Notes: generated by a model not told the origin, from the letters alone. Shown: positions 20,235 to 29,752, numbered from the stretch's first letter. The stretch is DNA of 64,000 nt from Phycicoccus sp. HDW14 (GCF_011383005.1 NZ_CP049935.1:2480001-2544000), one strand, 5' to 3'. Numbers and translations: made by a program.

Positions 20235-21325
20235 CCGGAGAGCACCCGGCGGGCGTTGGCGGAGTAGAAGCGGGTCAGCAGGTCGGGCTCGAGGTCGAGC
20301 CCGCTGATCTGCCACCGTCCGGCGTGCGGGACCTCGCCGGCAGAGTAGGGGAAGTACTCGTCGTCGGTCTCGGCGAGCCGGAAGTAGATCTCGACCTCCT
20401 CGCGCCGGAACGGGAAGACGTCGGTGCCGAAGAGCACCTGGTCGGGGTGCTGGGCCACGAGCCGGGCGGCCGCCCGGGGCTGGCGCCCGAGCTCGGCGAC
20501 CCGGGCCGCGATGTCGACGACGAGGTTGGGGTGGCGCCCGAGCATCTCCGAGACGCGGCCGAGGTCCTCGGTGCAGGCGGCCACGTGGGCCGCGACCCAC
20601 TGGGTGCCCCCGTGCCGCTCGACGACCGCCTCGAGCGAGTCGAGGAGGCGCTCGCGCCACGACGGCCCGAGGGCGGCCCACGACGACCCGGGGTGGCGCC
20701 GCAGCTCCTCGAGGCGCTCGTTGTGGCGGTCCATCGGGAGGAAGAACGCGAGCGGGTCGGCGACGTGGACGAGCACCGGCACCCCGAGCTCGCCGGCCGC
20801 GGCCCACAGCGGGTCCAGGCGCGGGTCGTCGGGCAGCACGCGGTGGCCCGTGGCGTCCGTGACCTGCAGCCCGAGGTCCTTCCACACCTTGAGGCCCCGG
20901 GCACCGGCGGCCACGGACTCGCGCAGCGACCGCGCGAGCCGCTCGTCGGCGTCGCGGTGGCGCAGCAGCTCCCAGTCGACGTGGCAGAAGGTCGCGAAGC
21001 GGTCGGGGTGGACCCGGTCGTAGCGCTCGAGGTTGGCCTCGAGCTCGGCGCCCCAGCGACCGTCGAGGTTGACGACGGTGGCGATGTTGCAGGCGTCGAG
21101 GTCGGCGACGAGCGCCCCGACGTCGGGGGCCATCCAGCCGCCGTCGCGGGTCAGCCAGCGTCCGAGGTGGTTGTGCACGTCGACGGCCGGCACCGCCGCG
21201 GCGGGCACGTGGTGCTCGGGGAGCGAGAGCAGCGAGCGCGGCGCGAACCGGTCGAGGCGCGGCAGCGGGTGACGGGCCCGTCGAGCACGGTTGCGCACCG
21301 CCCGGGCCACGCGCCTGGCGTCCAC
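20198..21325 (-). CDS. Amidohydrolase 2 family metal-dependent hydrolase
   Basis: 375 residues of the ACMSD-like amidohydrolase family (PF04909 type). The N-terminal metal ligands are in VDVHNHLG, GLKVWKDLG supplies the conserved lysine region, LVHVADPLAF and WVAAHVAA give later His ligands, and FGTDVFPFRREE carries the final Asp. Family members are decarboxylases or hydrolases of small cyclic or carboxylated substrates. GTG 21323-21325 is preceded by GGGAGGA at good spacing. A free-standing enzyme of this type in a polysaccharide locus is unusual, and no substrate can be inferred. Confidence 0.87.
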   Translation of the reverse strand: MDARRVARAVRNRARRARHPLPRLDRFAPRSLLSLPEHHVPAAAVPAVDVHNHLGRWLTRDGGWMAPDVGALVADLDACNIATVVNLDGRWGAELEANLERYDRVHPDRFATFCHVDWELLRHRDADERLARSLRESVAAGARGLKVWKDLGLQVTDATGHRVLPDDPRLDPLWAAAGELGVPVLVHVADPLAFFLPMDRHNERLEELRRHPGSSWAALGPSWRERLLDSLEAVVERHGGTQWVAAHVAACTEDLGRVSEMLGRHPNLVVDIAARVAELGRQPRAAARLVAQHPDQVLFGTDVFPFRREEVEIYFRLAETDDEYFPYSAGEVPHAGRWQISGLDLEPDLLTRFYSANARRVLSGQPAGSPSRTER

Positions 21326-21457
21326 GGTGCACGTCCTCCCCTGCGCTGAGCTGTCCTCGCCAGACTAGCGGAGGGGGTCCGTCCGCCACCGGCGTTCGGG
21401 GCGAGCGGGGCCCCGATGCGCCACGCGGACACCGGGCCCCGTGCGATGATCCCCCGT

Positions 21458-22400
21458 GTGACAGAGGGTGAGCCGCCGGACCTGCTCGTCGTCACGGTCA
21501 CCTGGAACAGCCGCGAGGACCTGCCGGGCTTCGCCGAGTCGTTCGGCCCCGCCGTCGGCGACCTGCGCTGGCACCTCGTCGTCGCCGACAACGCCTCGAG
21601 CGACGGCACCCCGAGCTCGCCGAGTCGCTGCGGTGGCCCGACGGCGGCACCGTCCGGGTCCTGCGCACCGGCGGGAACCTCGGGTACGCGGGAGGCATCA
21701 ACGCGGCCCTGCGGACCCTCCCGCCCGACCTGCCGCTCCTCGTCGTCAACCCCGACCTGCGCTTCGAGCCGGCGTCGGTCGTCCGGCTCCTCGAGGCGTG
21801 CACCTCCGGGTCGGCCGACATCGCCGTCCCGGCCCAGGTCGACGGCCACGGTTCCCCCCTGCCGACCCTGCGCCGGGCCCCAGCGTGGCGCGGGCCTGGG
21901 GCGAGGCCGTCCTGGGCGGCCGGCGGGCGGGCCGCAGCGCGCGCTGGGGCGAGATGGTCACCGACCCGGCCGCGTACCGGCAGCCGACGTCCGCCGACTG
22001 GGCCTCGGGCTCGGCGCTGCTCCTCGGGCCGGCGGCGCGACGGGTCGTCGAGCCGTGGGACGAGCGCTACTTCCTGTACTCCGAGGAGACCGACGCCGCG
22101 CTGCGGGCCGGCGACGCCGGACTTCGCGTGCGCCTCGTGCCCGACGCCGTCTGCACGCACCTGCTCGGCGACTCGCACACCCACCCGCAGCTCTGGGCCC
22201 TCCTGAGCGTCAACCGGGTCCGCCTGTTCCGTCGGCGGCACGGGGCGCTGCCGACCGCCGCCTTCCGGCTCGGTCTCGTCGTCGGCAGCGGGGTGCGGCT
22301 GCTCACGACCCGCGACGCCACCCACCGGGCGGCCCTGCGCTGGCTGCTCACGCCGTCGGCCCGCTGGCCGCGGCTGGTGCGCGGGGTCCGCGGCTCCTGA
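21458..22400 (+). CDS. Family 2 glycosyltransferase (frameshifted twice)
   Basis: Reading one protein of about 314 residues needs two single-base corrections, at C run 21609-21612 and C run 21878-21881. The parts are LLVVTVTWNSREDLPGF, VVADNASSDGTP (first frame), GGNLGYAGGINAAL and LLVVNPDLRF (second frame), then WASGSALLLG and WDERYFLYSEETDAALR (third frame). The order, the NPDL metal motif and the FLYSEETD segment are those of the rhamnosyltransferase-like GT2 family, such as WbbL/GlfT-type enzymes. The start could be GTG 21458 or ATG 21446. Both breaks sit in C runs, so it is probably an intact gene misread by sequencing. Confidence 0.8.
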
Positions 22401-22435
22401 GGGGTCCCAGGGCCGGCGGGGTCGTGGACCTCGCC

Positions 22436-23305
22436 TCAGCCCTGGGCGGCCCGGTCGGCCTCCGCGCGCCACGCCGTCCGGCGCGAGGACCGGGAGGCGA
22501 CCTCGGCCGCGACGGTCAGGGCGAGGTACGGCACCGCCGCCGGCGCCAGCCACGGACGCCGCAGCACGACCCCGGCCCACGCCAGGCGCGAGCTCCCGCC
22601 ACCACCGCCCGAGCCGGCCGAGGCGCCCGAGGCGTCGGGACCCGCGGCGCCGTCCCGCCCGCGCACCTCGCGGTTGCCACGCCGGACGCGGACGAGCCGG
22701 TGGTACAGCTCGCGGGTGCGCCGGGGCATCCGCACCCGGACCGTGACCTCGTCGACGACCCGCTTCTCGTGCGGTGCGAAGAGGCCGTCGAGGAAGAGGT
22801 CGTCGGCCACGAGCTCGGGGAACGGCCCGAACCGGCTGCGCCCCTCCTCCGAGAGCACGGCCACCCCGCGCCCGAACAGGCTCGAGGCCATGACCGGTAG
22901 GTGCTGGTGGACGGCCGCGTAGGCCCGGACCGGCAGCGCGCACCCCCGGACGTCGAGGACCCGTCGGGGCGCGACCGCGAGCACCCCGGACCCGAGGGCG
23001 GCCACGAGCCGCAGCAGGTCGTCGGCGGTCAGCTCCATGTCGGCGTCGAGGTAGGCGCGGGGGAAGGTGGTGGCCACGGCGTCCCCGGCGTTGAGGGCGT
23101 CGGTCTTGCCCGGGGCGGTGCGCTCGACGACGACGGCCCCGTGGCGACGCGCCACGGCCGCGGTGTCGTCGGTGCAGCCGTTGGGCACGACGACGAGCTC
23201 GAGCGGGGGGTCGTGGCGCAGGGCGTCGAGGCAGCGGCCGATGACGCTCGCCTCGTTGTACGCGGCGATCACGACGCTGACCACAGCGGCTCCCTCCACG
23301 TCCAC
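22436..23305 (-). CDS. Family 2 glycosyltransferase
   Basis: 289 residues, GTG start at 23303-23305. VVSVVIAAYNEASVIGRCL opens the GT-A fold, and VVPNGCTDDTAAVA and LDADMELTADDLL give the nucleotide site and DxD motif. A Gly/Ser-rich stretch (SGASAGSGGGGGSS) lies before a C-terminal hydrophobic segment, WLAPAAVPYLALTVAAEVA, which may anchor the enzyme in the membrane. It lies 35 bases from the convergent glycosyltransferase at 22400 and 37 bases upstream of the pth stop. Confidence 0.88.
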   Translation of the reverse strand: MDVEGAAVVSVVIAAYNEASVIGRCLDALRHDPPLELVVVPNGCTDDTAAVARRHGAVVVERTAPGKTDALNAGDAVATTFPRAYLDADMELTADDLLRLVAALGSGVLAVAPRRVLDVRGCALPVRAYAAVHQHLPVMASSLFGRGVAVLSEEGRSRFGPFPELVADDLFLDGLFAPHEKRVVDEVTVRVRMPRRTRELYHRLVRVRRGNREVRGRDGAAGPDASGASAGSGGGGGSSRLAWAGVVLRRPWLAPAAVPYLALTVAAEVASRSSRRTAWRAEADRAAQG

Positions 23306-23342
23306 GGGGCGCGAGTCTACGGTTCCCGGTCGGCGGTCGTGG

Positions 23343-23957
23343 TCACCTCGGGGCGTGCACCCGCTGCTGGGCGTCGAGGAGCCCGAGGGTCACCAGCTCC
23401 TCGACCGCGTCGGTCGACTCGTCGAGCAGGAACGGCAGCTCCTTGCGCTCGGTGGGCGAGAAGTCGCGCAGGACGAAGTCGGCGGGGTCCATCCGACCCG
23501 GCGGGCGACCGATGCCGACCCGCACGCGGTGGTAGTCCTTGGTGCCGAGCGAGGACGAGATGGACCGCAGGCCGTTGTGGCCGCCCTCTCCCCCACCGCG
23601 TTTCAGCCGTACCGTGCCCGCGTCGAGGTCGAGCTCGTCGTGGACGACGACGAGCCGCTCGGCCGGCACCGAGAAGAAGGACAGCAGCGCCTTGGTCGGC
23701 CCGCCCGACTCGTTCATGTAGCAGGAGGGGACGGCGACGACCGCCGGCGGCCCGGGGACACCGCCCGGACCGGTGCCGATGCGTACCTGGGCGGCGTGGG
23801 CACGGGCCTTGTGGGTGCGCAGCATCGTGCCGGAGCGGCGCGCCAGCTCCTCGACGACCATCGCGCCCACGTTGTGGCGGTTGCCCGCGTACTGGGGCCC
23901 GGGGTTGCCGAGCCCGACGACGAGCCAGGGTCCGGAGTCGGTCACGGCGACGATCAT
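23343..23957 (-). CDS. pth: Peptidyl-tRNA hydrolase
   Basis: 204 residues. It hydrolyses the ester bond of peptidyl-tRNAs released prematurely from ribosomes. The family signature is complete: [22 protein letters not shown] with the catalytic His, [18 protein letters not shown] and [11 protein letters not shown] 23955-23957 is used; an in-frame GTG four codons later (23945) is an alternative. It is downstream of rplY, a conserved actinobacterial pair, with a strong hairpin between them. Confidence 0.96.
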   Translation of the reverse strand: MIVAVTDSGPWLVVGLGNPGPQYAGNRHNVGAMVVEELARRSGTMLRTHKARAHAAQVRIGTGPGGVPGPPAVVAVPSCYMNESGGPTKALLSFFSVPAERLVVVHDELDLDAGTVRLKRGGGEGGHNGLRSISSSLGTKDYHRVRVGIGRPPGRMDPADFVLRDFSPTERKELPFLLDESTDAVEELVTLGLLDAQQRVHAPR

Positions 23958-23978
23958 GCCATCCGCGCCGGGGACGCC

Positions 23979-24012
23979 GACGGGGCCCGGTCCGTGCGGA
24001 CCGGGCCCCGTC
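23979..24012 (-). terminator. Strong hairpin between rplY and pth
   Basis: A perfect 15-base-pair stem (23979-23993 with 23998-24012) closes a 4-base loop, 19 bases after the rplY stop and 22 bases before the pth start. No U-tract follows, which is common in high-GC actinobacteria. It should attenuate or end rplY transcription, so pth may depend on read-through or its own promoter. Confidence 0.75.
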
Positions 24013-24030
24013 GTGGGTGCGTGCTGTGGG

Positions 24031-24722
24031 TCAGCCCTCGTCGGAGGACTGCTCGGCGTCGCCCTCGGCGGCCGGCGCGTCGCCCTCGGCGGGCGCGGCC
24101 TCGGCGGCCTCCTCGTCGGACTCCTCGCGCTCGATGCCCGCCTCGGCCTCGGCCTCCTCGAGCTCGGCCTCGAGCTCCTCGGCCGTGACCTGCGCGGTGA
24201 CGTTGACGACGAGCGCCTCCGGGTCGGTGACCAGGGCGGCACCGGACGGGAGGGCGAGGTCGCCGGCGTGGACCTGGGTGCCGACCTCGGCGCCCTCGAC
24301 CGAGTGCGTGACGGACTCGGGGATGTTCGTCGCCTCGACCTCGAGCTCGATGGTGCCCATGACGGTCGTGACGACGGTCTCGGGGCGGCGTCGCCCTCGA
24401 GGTGGACGGCGACCTCGACGGTGACCTTCTCGCCCTTGCGGACGACGACGAGGTCGACGTGCTCGATGACCGGCTTGATCGGGTCGCGCTGGACGTCCTT
24501 GGCGAGCGCCAGGTGCTCCTTGCCGTCGATGACGAGGGTGAGCAGGGCGTTCGTGTGCTTGAGGGCGAGCATCGACTCGTGACCCGGGAGGGTGATGTGC
24601 ACGGGGTCGGTGCCGTGGCCGTACATGACGGCGGGGATCTTGTTGTCGCGGCGGATCTTGCGCGCGGCGCCCTTGCCGAACTGGGTGCGCTGCTCGGCGA
24701 CGAGCTTGGTTTTGTCGGACAC
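24031..24722 (-). CDS. rplY: 50S ribosomal protein L25/general stress protein Ctc (frameshifted)
   Basis: The N-terminal L25 domain ([32 protein letters not shown]) binds 5S rRNA. A C-terminal TL5/Ctc beta domain ([15 protein letters not shown]) and an acidic Glu/Ala-rich tail follow. GTG 24720-24722 has AGGAG upstream at good spacing. The two halves are in different frames; a missing base in the G run 24382-24385 turns EGDAAPETVV into a shifted frame, so one protein of about 230 residues is expected. This is the usual long actinobacterial L25 form and the usual position before pth. Confidence 0.93.
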
Positions 24723-24974
24723 GGGGTACTCCTGGGGTGGGTCTGGGAACGGACGGACGTCGGTCCTCGACGCGGGACGTGGCACCGAACCGGCGCGCGA
24801 CGGGCCCGCGGACCCCCGGGGGTCTGCGCGCCGCCAGCGTCGATCACGGATGGTCTCGGGCCCTGCGGCCCTCCCGGACCCCATCGTCCGGTGCGACGTC
24901 CCTCGCCGAGGCAACCCCGAGAGTCTAGGGGACGGCCGGGCCCGCCCCGAAATCGAGGCGGCGGCCGCGGGCGG

Positions 24975-25943
24975 TCAGGCGACCGGCGACGGGAGGTCGA
25001 CGTCGGCGGACGCGGGCTCGGCGCCGGACTGCCGGCGCTCGCCCAGCCGCACCGCGGCGACCCCGGCGAGGATGACGACCCCGCCGACGAGCTGCCAGGC
25101 GCCGGGCAGCTCGCCGAGGACCAGCCACGCGAACAGCACGGCGAAGAGCACCTCGGTGAGGCCGACGAACGAGGCGAGGGTCGAGCCGAGGTGGCGCGCA
25201 CCGAGCACGCCGAGGACGTAGGCGACCGCCGCGGCCACGACGACGAGCTCGGCGAGGGCCAGCCAGGCGGGCGTCGCGTGGCCGGCCACGTCGACCCGCG
25301 CGGAGCCGGCGACCATCGGGATGACCCCGGCGGCCCCGACCACGGCCAGGAGCACGGCCCCGGCGCCGAGGCCGAGGGCGGCGAAGGTGAACGGCGGCAG
25401 CGTGGTCTCGCGCGCGGCGAGCACGTAGTGACCGGCGAGCCCCGCGGCGGCGAGCAGGCCCCAGGCGACGCCGACGAGGTCGGGCGTGGCCTGCCCGGTG
25501 ACGTCGAGGACGAGGGCCAGCCCGACGAGGGCGAGCACGATGCCCACGCCGGTGAGCCGGTGCGGGGCCCGGCGGGTGATGACCCACACGGCGAGGACGA
25601 CGAGCACGATGCCGAGGTACTCGATGAGCAGGGCCACGCCGACGGCCAGCCGCTCGACGGCCTGGAAGTAGCCGAGCTGGGCGGCGGCGACGGCGAGGCA
25701 GCCGTACAGGCCGACCAGGGGCAGCTCGCGGACGACGGCGCGCAGGCGGTGGCGCACCTGCCAGAGGCCGACGGGCAGGAGCAGCGCGGAGGCCCCGGCG
25801 ATGCGCAGGAGGACGACGGCGCCCGGCGACCAGCCCGCCTCGATGAGCGACTTGGCGAACGGGCCCGAGGTGCCGAAGGCCGCGCTCGAGAGGACGAGGG
25901 CGAGCAGCCCGACACCGACGTGCCTGCGCACGGCCTCGACCAC
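24975..25943 (-). CDS. EamA-family (DMT superfamily) transporter
   Basis: 322 residues with ten hydrophobic segments in two EamA repeats. The first repeat includes SSAAFGTSGPFAKSL and PGAVVLLRIAGASALLLP, the second FVGLTEVLFAVLFAWLVLGELP. Family members export amino acids, metabolites or toxic compounds. The GTG at 25941-25943 was chosen because GGAGG lies 7 bases upstream; an upstream ATG at 25997 would add 18 poorly conserved residues. It is divergent from a CGNR regulator, a recurring actinobacterial pairing. Specificity is unknown. Confidence 0.88.
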   Translation of the reverse strand: MVEAVRRHVGVGLLALVLSSAAFGTSGPFAKSLIEAGWSPGAVVLLRIAGASALLLPVGLWQVRHRLRAVVRELPLVGLYGCLAVAAAQLGYFQAVERLAVGVALLIEYLGIVLVVLAVWVITRRAPHRLTGVGIVLALVGLALVLDVTGQATPDLVGVAWGLLAAAGLAGHYVLAARETTLPPFTFAALGLGAGAVLLAVVGAAGVIPMVAGSARVDVAGHATPAWLALAELVVVAAAVAYVLGVLGARHLGSTLASFVGLTEVLFAVLFAWLVLGELPGAWQLVGGVVILAGVAAVRLGERRQSGAEPASADVDLPSPVA

Positions 25944-25986
25944 GACGACCTCCGGCTGCTGGGGCCCGTGTAAGGACCAACGTATG

Positions 25987-25997
25987 ATGACGGTCAT
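25987..25997. promoter_or_regulatory. Palindrome in the EamA-CGNR divergent promoter region
   Basis: ATGACGGTCAT is a perfect 5-1-5 inverted repeat in the 86-base gap between the two divergent starts. Its position suggests the operator of the adjacent CGNR protein, but no binding site for this family is known to me. Confidence 0.35.
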
Positions 25998-26029
25998 GAC
26001 GCTAGCCCCAGGTCCTGTCAGGAGTCAAG

Positions 26030-26587
26030 ATGGTCTTCACTGCTGACACGGACCTCACCCTCGCCCACGCCGCGGCCGTCGCGAACACCGGCCCCGGGCT
26101 CGGCGCCGAGGACCGCGAGCAGCTCGCCGACCTCGGCGACCTCCAGGCGTGGTTCGACCGGTGGGAGTGGACCGGGCGCCGGCCCTCGACCCGCGCCGAG
26201 CTCGACGCCGTCCGGGCCCTGCGGCCTCGGCTCCGTCGGCTCTGGACCCTGCGCGACGACGCGCTCGTCGAGGAGGTCAACGCGCTGCTCGCCGAGGGCG
26301 GGGCACTGCCGCGGCTGGTCCGGCACGGCGACATCGGGTGGCACGTCCACGCCACCTCCGACGACGCCCCGATCGCCGAGCGGATCTCGGTCGAGGTGGG
26401 GATGGCGCTGGTCGACGTCATCCGGGCCGACGAGGTCGACCGGTTGCGGGTGTGCGCCGGCGAGGACTGCGAGGACCTGCTCGTCGACCTGTCGCGCAAC
26501 CGGTCGCGGAAGTTCTGCGACGGCACGTGCGGCACCCGGGCGAACGTCGCGGCCTACCGCGCCCGCAAGGCCGCCGCCGACTCCTGA
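26030..26587 (+). CDS. CGNR zinc finger/ABATE domain protein
   Basis: 185 residues. The N-terminal ABATE-type domain runs from about residue 5 to 125. The C-terminal zinc finger has CAGEDCEDLLVDLSRNRSRKFC and then CGTRANVAAYRARK, so the diagnostic CGNR reads CGTR here. Proteins of this type are thought to be DNA-binding regulators or stress-sensing repressors. It is divergent from the EamA exporter and is likely to control it. The 3' end is 13 bases from the convergent prs stop. Confidence 0.9.
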   Translation: MVFTADTDLTLAHAAAVANTGPGLGAEDREQLADLGDLQAWFDRWEWTGRRPSTRAELDAVRALRPRLRRLWTLRDDALVEEVNALLAEGGALPRLVRHGDIGWHVHATSDDAPIAERISVEVGMALVDVIRADEVDRLRVCAGEDCEDLLVDLSRNRSRKFCDGTCGTRANVAAYRARKAAADS

Positions 26588-26600
26588 GCGTCGCGGTGGC

Positions 26601-27605
26601 TCAGGCGCGGCCGCCGAAGAGGCTGGTCACCGACCCGTCCTCGAAGACCTCCTTGACCGCGGCGCTGATGAGCGGGGCGATCGAGAGGACGGTCAGCCCG
26701 TCGAACTCCTTCTCCGGGGCGATCGGCAGCGTGTTGGTGACGATGACCTCGCGCGCGGCGCAGGCCTGCAGGCGCTCGACCGCCGGGTCGGACAGGATCG
26801 CGTGGGTGGCGGCGATGACGACGTCCTTGGCGCCGTCGGCCATCAGCGCGTCGGCGGCCTTGGTGATGGTGCCGCCGGTGTCGATCATGTCGTCGACGAG
26901 CACGCAGACCCGGCCCCTGACGTCACCGACGACGCGGTTGGCGACCATCTCGTTCGGCCGGTTGATGTCGCGGGTCTTGTGGATGAAGGCCAGCGGCGCA
27001 CCCCCGAGCCGCTTGGACCACTGCTCGGCGACCTTGATCCGGCCGGCGTCGGGCGAGACGACGGCGAGGTCCTCGTCCCCGTAGCGCTGGGCGACGTACT
27101 CGGAGAGCACCGGGATGGCCATGAGGTGGTCGACCGGTCCGTCGAAGAACCCCTGGATCTGGTCGGTGTGCAGGTCGACGCAGATGAGCCGGTCGGCGCC
27201 GGCCGTCTTGAACATGTCGGCGACGAGGCGCGCGCTGATCGGCTCGCGGCCGCGGTGCTTCTTGTCCTGGCGGGCGTAGCCGTAGAACGGCATGACGACG
27301 GTGATCCGCTTGGTGCTGGCCCGCTTCAGAGCGTCGACCATGAGCAGGTGCTCCATGATCGCCTCGTTGATCGGGTTGGTGTGGCTCTGGATGACGAAGG
27401 CGTCCGAGCCGCGCACCGACTCCTCGAAGCGCACGTAGATCTCGCCGTTGGCGAAGTCGTAGGCGCTCGTCGGGACGAGCTCGGTGCCCAGCTGGGCGGC
27501 GACCTCCTGGGCGAGACCGGGATTGGCCCGTCCGGAGAAGACCATGAGCTGCTTCTTCGGCCGCTTGCGGATGTTGGCCGAGGGGGGCCGGTTGCTGCTG
27601 CTCAC
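26601..27605 (-). CDS. prs: Ribose-phosphate pyrophosphokinase
   Basis: 334 residues. It makes PRPP from ribose 5-phosphate and ATP for nucleotide, histidine and tryptophan synthesis, and in actinobacteria also for decaprenyl-phosphoryl-arabinose. VFSGRANPGLAQEVA begins the fold, RQDKKHRGREPISA is the ATP-binding flexible loop region, and DDMIDTGGT is the PRPP-binding loop. The GTG at 27603-27605 overlaps the glmU stop as GTGA, so glmU and prs form one operon. Confidence 0.97.
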   Translation of the reverse strand: MSSSNRPPSANIRKRPKKQLMVFSGRANPGLAQEVAAQLGTELVPTSAYDFANGEIYVRFEESVRGSDAFVIQSHTNPINEAIMEHLLMVDALKRASTKRITVVMPFYGYARQDKKHRGREPISARLVADMFKTAGADRLICVDLHTDQIQGFFDGPVDHLMAIPVLSEYVAQRYGDEDLAVVSPDAGRIKVAEQWSKRLGGAPLAFIHKTRDINRPNEMVANRVVGDVRGRVCVLVDDMIDTGGTITKAADALMADGAKDVVIAATHAILSDPAVERLQACAAREVIVTNTLPIAPEKEFDGLTVLSIAPLISAAVKEVFEDGSVTSLFGGRA

Positions 27606-29077
27606 GGGGTGGGGTCCTCCGGGGTGGGGTCGGTGCTCGGGCTCTGCTGGGCGGCGCGGGCCCGCGCGGCGGCCTCCGCGGTGCGGGTGCCGGGACGGGC
27701 GCGCTCGACCCAGCCGTCGACGTTGCGCTGGCGGGCCCGGGCCACCGCGATCTGGCCCGGCCCGACGTCCTGGGTCAGCGCGCTGCCCGCGGCGACGTAG
27801 GCCCCGTCGGCGATGTCCACCGGGCTGACGACGACCGTGTGGGAGCCGACGAAGCTGTGCGCACCGACGCTGGAGTGGTGCTTCGCGACGCCGTCGTAGT
27901 TGGCGAAGATCGTGCCGGCGCCGATGTTCGCGCCCTCCCCGATCGTGACGTCGCCGGCGTAGCTGAGGTGCGGCACCTTCGCGCCCTCGCGGATGTCGGC
28001 GTTCTTGGTCTCGACGAAGCCGCCGATCTTGCCGCGCGCCCCGAGCCGCGTGCCGGGTCGCAGGTAGGAGTACGGACCGACCACCGCGCCGTCCCCGATG
28101 ACCGCGAGGTTCGCCACGGCCCGGCTGACCTGGGCCCCGGCGCCGACCTCGGTGTCGGTGAGGGTGACCTCCGGTCCGACGACCGCACCCTCGCCGATGC
28201 TCGTCGCCCCGAGCAGCTGGGTGCCCGGGAGCACCGTGGCGTCGCGCCCGATGCTGACGTCGACGTCGACCCACGTCGTCGCGGGGTCGACGATCGTGAC
28301 GCCCTCGCGCATGTGCCGCTCGCAGACCCGGCGGTTCAGCTCGCGGCCGAGCTCGGCGAGCTGCACCCGGTCGTTGACGCCCTCGGTCTGCCACGGGTCG
28401 TCGATGACGTGGGCGCTCACGGCCCGCCCCGTCTCGCGGGCGATCTGCACGACGTCGGTGAGGTACTTCTCGCCCTGGACGTTGTCGGTGCCGACCCGGG
28501 CCAGCGCCTCGCGCAGGAGGTCGGCGTCGAAGGCGTAGATGCCGGAGTTGATCTCGGTGAGCTCGCGCTCGGCGGGGCTGGCGTCCTTCTGCTCGACGAT
28601 GCGGGCCACGTGGCCGTCGGGGTCGCGCACGACGCGCCCGTAGCCGCTGGGGTCGGCGAGGTGCGCCGTGACCACCGAGACGGCGCTGTCGGAGGCCGCG
28701 TGGGCCTCGGCGAGCGCGACGAGGGTCTCGCCGGTGAGCAGCGGGACGTCGCCGTAGGTCACGAGCACGGTGCCGGTGAGGTCGGCCGGCAGGGCGTCGA
28801 GGCCGCACTCGACCGCGCGGCCGGTGCCCTTGACCTCGTCCTGGTCGGCGATGACGAGGTCGGCGTCGAAGGCGGCGCAGAACTCGACGACCCGGTCCCG
28901 CTCGTGACGCACGACGACGGAGACGTGCGCGGCCCGGGTGGCCCGGGCGGCGCGCACCGCGTGGCCGAGCAGCGTGGTCCCGCCGATGCGGTGCAGGACC
29001 TTGGGGGTCGAGGACTTCATCCGCGTCCCCTCGCCGGCGGCGAGGACGATGACGGCGGCCGGTCGGGTCGCGTTCAC
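27602..29077 (-). CDS. glmU: Bifunctional GlmU: GlcN-1-P acetyltransferase/GlcNAc-1-P uridyltransferase
   Basis: About 491 residues. It makes UDP-GlcNAc for peptidoglycan and surface polysaccharides. The N-terminal pyrophosphorylase domain has VLAAGEGTRMKSSTPKVLH and YGDVPLL. The C-terminal left-handed beta-helix domain contains hexapeptide repeats and GAGTIFANYDG with the acetyl-CoA site. The tail is rich in Ala, Pro and Thr. I chose GTG 29075-29077, which has GGAG upstream; a GTG ten codons earlier (29107) is also possible. It is first in the glmU-prs operon. Confidence 0.96.
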   Translation of the reverse strand: MNATRPAAVIVLAAGEGTRMKSSTPKVLHRIGGTTLLGHAVRAARATRAAHVSVVVRHERDRVVEFCAAFDADLVIADQDEVKGTGRAVECGLDALPADLTGTVLVTYGDVPLLTGETLVALAEAHAASDSAVSVVTAHLADPSGYGRVVRDPDGHVARIVEQKDASPAERELTEINSGIYAFDADLLREALARVGTDNVQGEKYLTDVVQIARETGRAVSAHVIDDPWQTEGVNDRVQLAELGRELNRRVCERHMREGVTIVDPATTWVDVDVSIGRDATVLPGTQLLGATSIGEGAVVGPEVTLTDTEVGAGAQVSRAVANLAVIGDGAVVGPYSYLRPGTRLGARGKIGGFVETKNADIREGAKVPHLSYAGDVTIGEGANIGAGTIFANYDGVAKHHSSVGAHSFVGSHTVVVSPVDIADGAYVAAGSALTQDVGPGQIAVARARQRNVDGWVERARPGTRTAEAAARARAAQQSPSTDPTPEDPTP

Positions 29078-29208
29078 GCGCTGTGCTCCAGGTGGGATCG
29101 GTGCCACGGGCCGGGCGCCATGCTACCGCCGGGCGAGGGGCGCCCCGCCCGCCAGGGTGGGGCTCGCGCGACCGGGCCCGGCGCCCTCCCGGGGGCGGGC
29201 GCCGCGGG

Positions 29209-29736
29209 TCAGGGCCGCGGTGTGCCGAGCCCCGGGCGCCCCGCGCTCCCGGCCGCCCGCACCGCGGCCCAGCCGGCCCGCTCGAGCGCGGTCTCGGGCT
29301 CGCCGGAGATGCGCGGCGGCATGACGACCACGGGGCACCGGGCGGCGTAGACCAGCCGGTGGGCGAACAGCGGCGCCGAGGCGATCGAGCGCGGGGCGTC
29401 GACGACGAGGAGGTCGGCGTCGCGGGCCGCCTCGAGCAGGGCCCGCCGGCGGTCGCCCCGCACGACGCGCAGGTCGACGCCGTGGTCGGGGCCGAGCACC
29501 GCCGCCACGTCGGAGACCAGCCGGCTCATCGCCTCGTGCTCGGTCTCGGTGCTCGACGGGACCCGGGCCGCGGTCGTCCCCGACGGGGTGGCCTGCGGCC
29601 CGGTCGTGCGCCAGGCCCGGACCGCGACGACCCGGCCGCCGCGCAGGGCGGCCTGCTCGTGGGCCCAGCGCAGCGCGGTGGGCGAGGCGGAGCCGGGGCT
29701 GACCCCGACCACGACCGTGTACACGGCGTCACTCAT
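29209..29736 (-). CDS. Universal stress protein (UspA family)
   Basis: 175 residues. VVVGVSPGSASPTALRWAHEQAALRGG is the start of the Usp fold, seen in two adjacent parts. The ATP-binding consensus G-2x-G-9x-G(S/T) is degenerate: the region reads VDAPRSIASAPLFAHRLVYAARCPVVV. It may therefore be a non-ATP-binding Usp. ATG 29734-29736 has GAAGGTGG upstream. It lies 16 bases downstream of the MFS transporter stop and is probably cotranscribed with it. Confidence 0.88.
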   Translation of the reverse strand: MSDAVYTVVVGVSPGSASPTALRWAHEQAALRGGRVVAVRAWRTTGPQATPSGTTAARVPSSTETEHEAMSRLVSDVAAVLGPDHGVDLRVVRGDRRRALLEAARDADLLVVDAPRSIASAPLFAHRLVYAARCPVVVMPPRISGEPETALERAGWAAVRAAGSAGRPGLGTPRP

Positions 29737-29752
29737 CGCGAACCACCTTCTC

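Noticed and set aside
3875..23305. The polysaccharide locus as a horizontally acquired island
   Set aside because: Base composition and codon use look like the rest of the window, and no mobility genes or flanking repeats were found.
24813..24826. Palindrome GACCCCCGGGGGTC upstream of rplY as an operator
   Set aside because: Simple C/G runs of this kind are frequent by chance at this GC content, and nothing else supports it.
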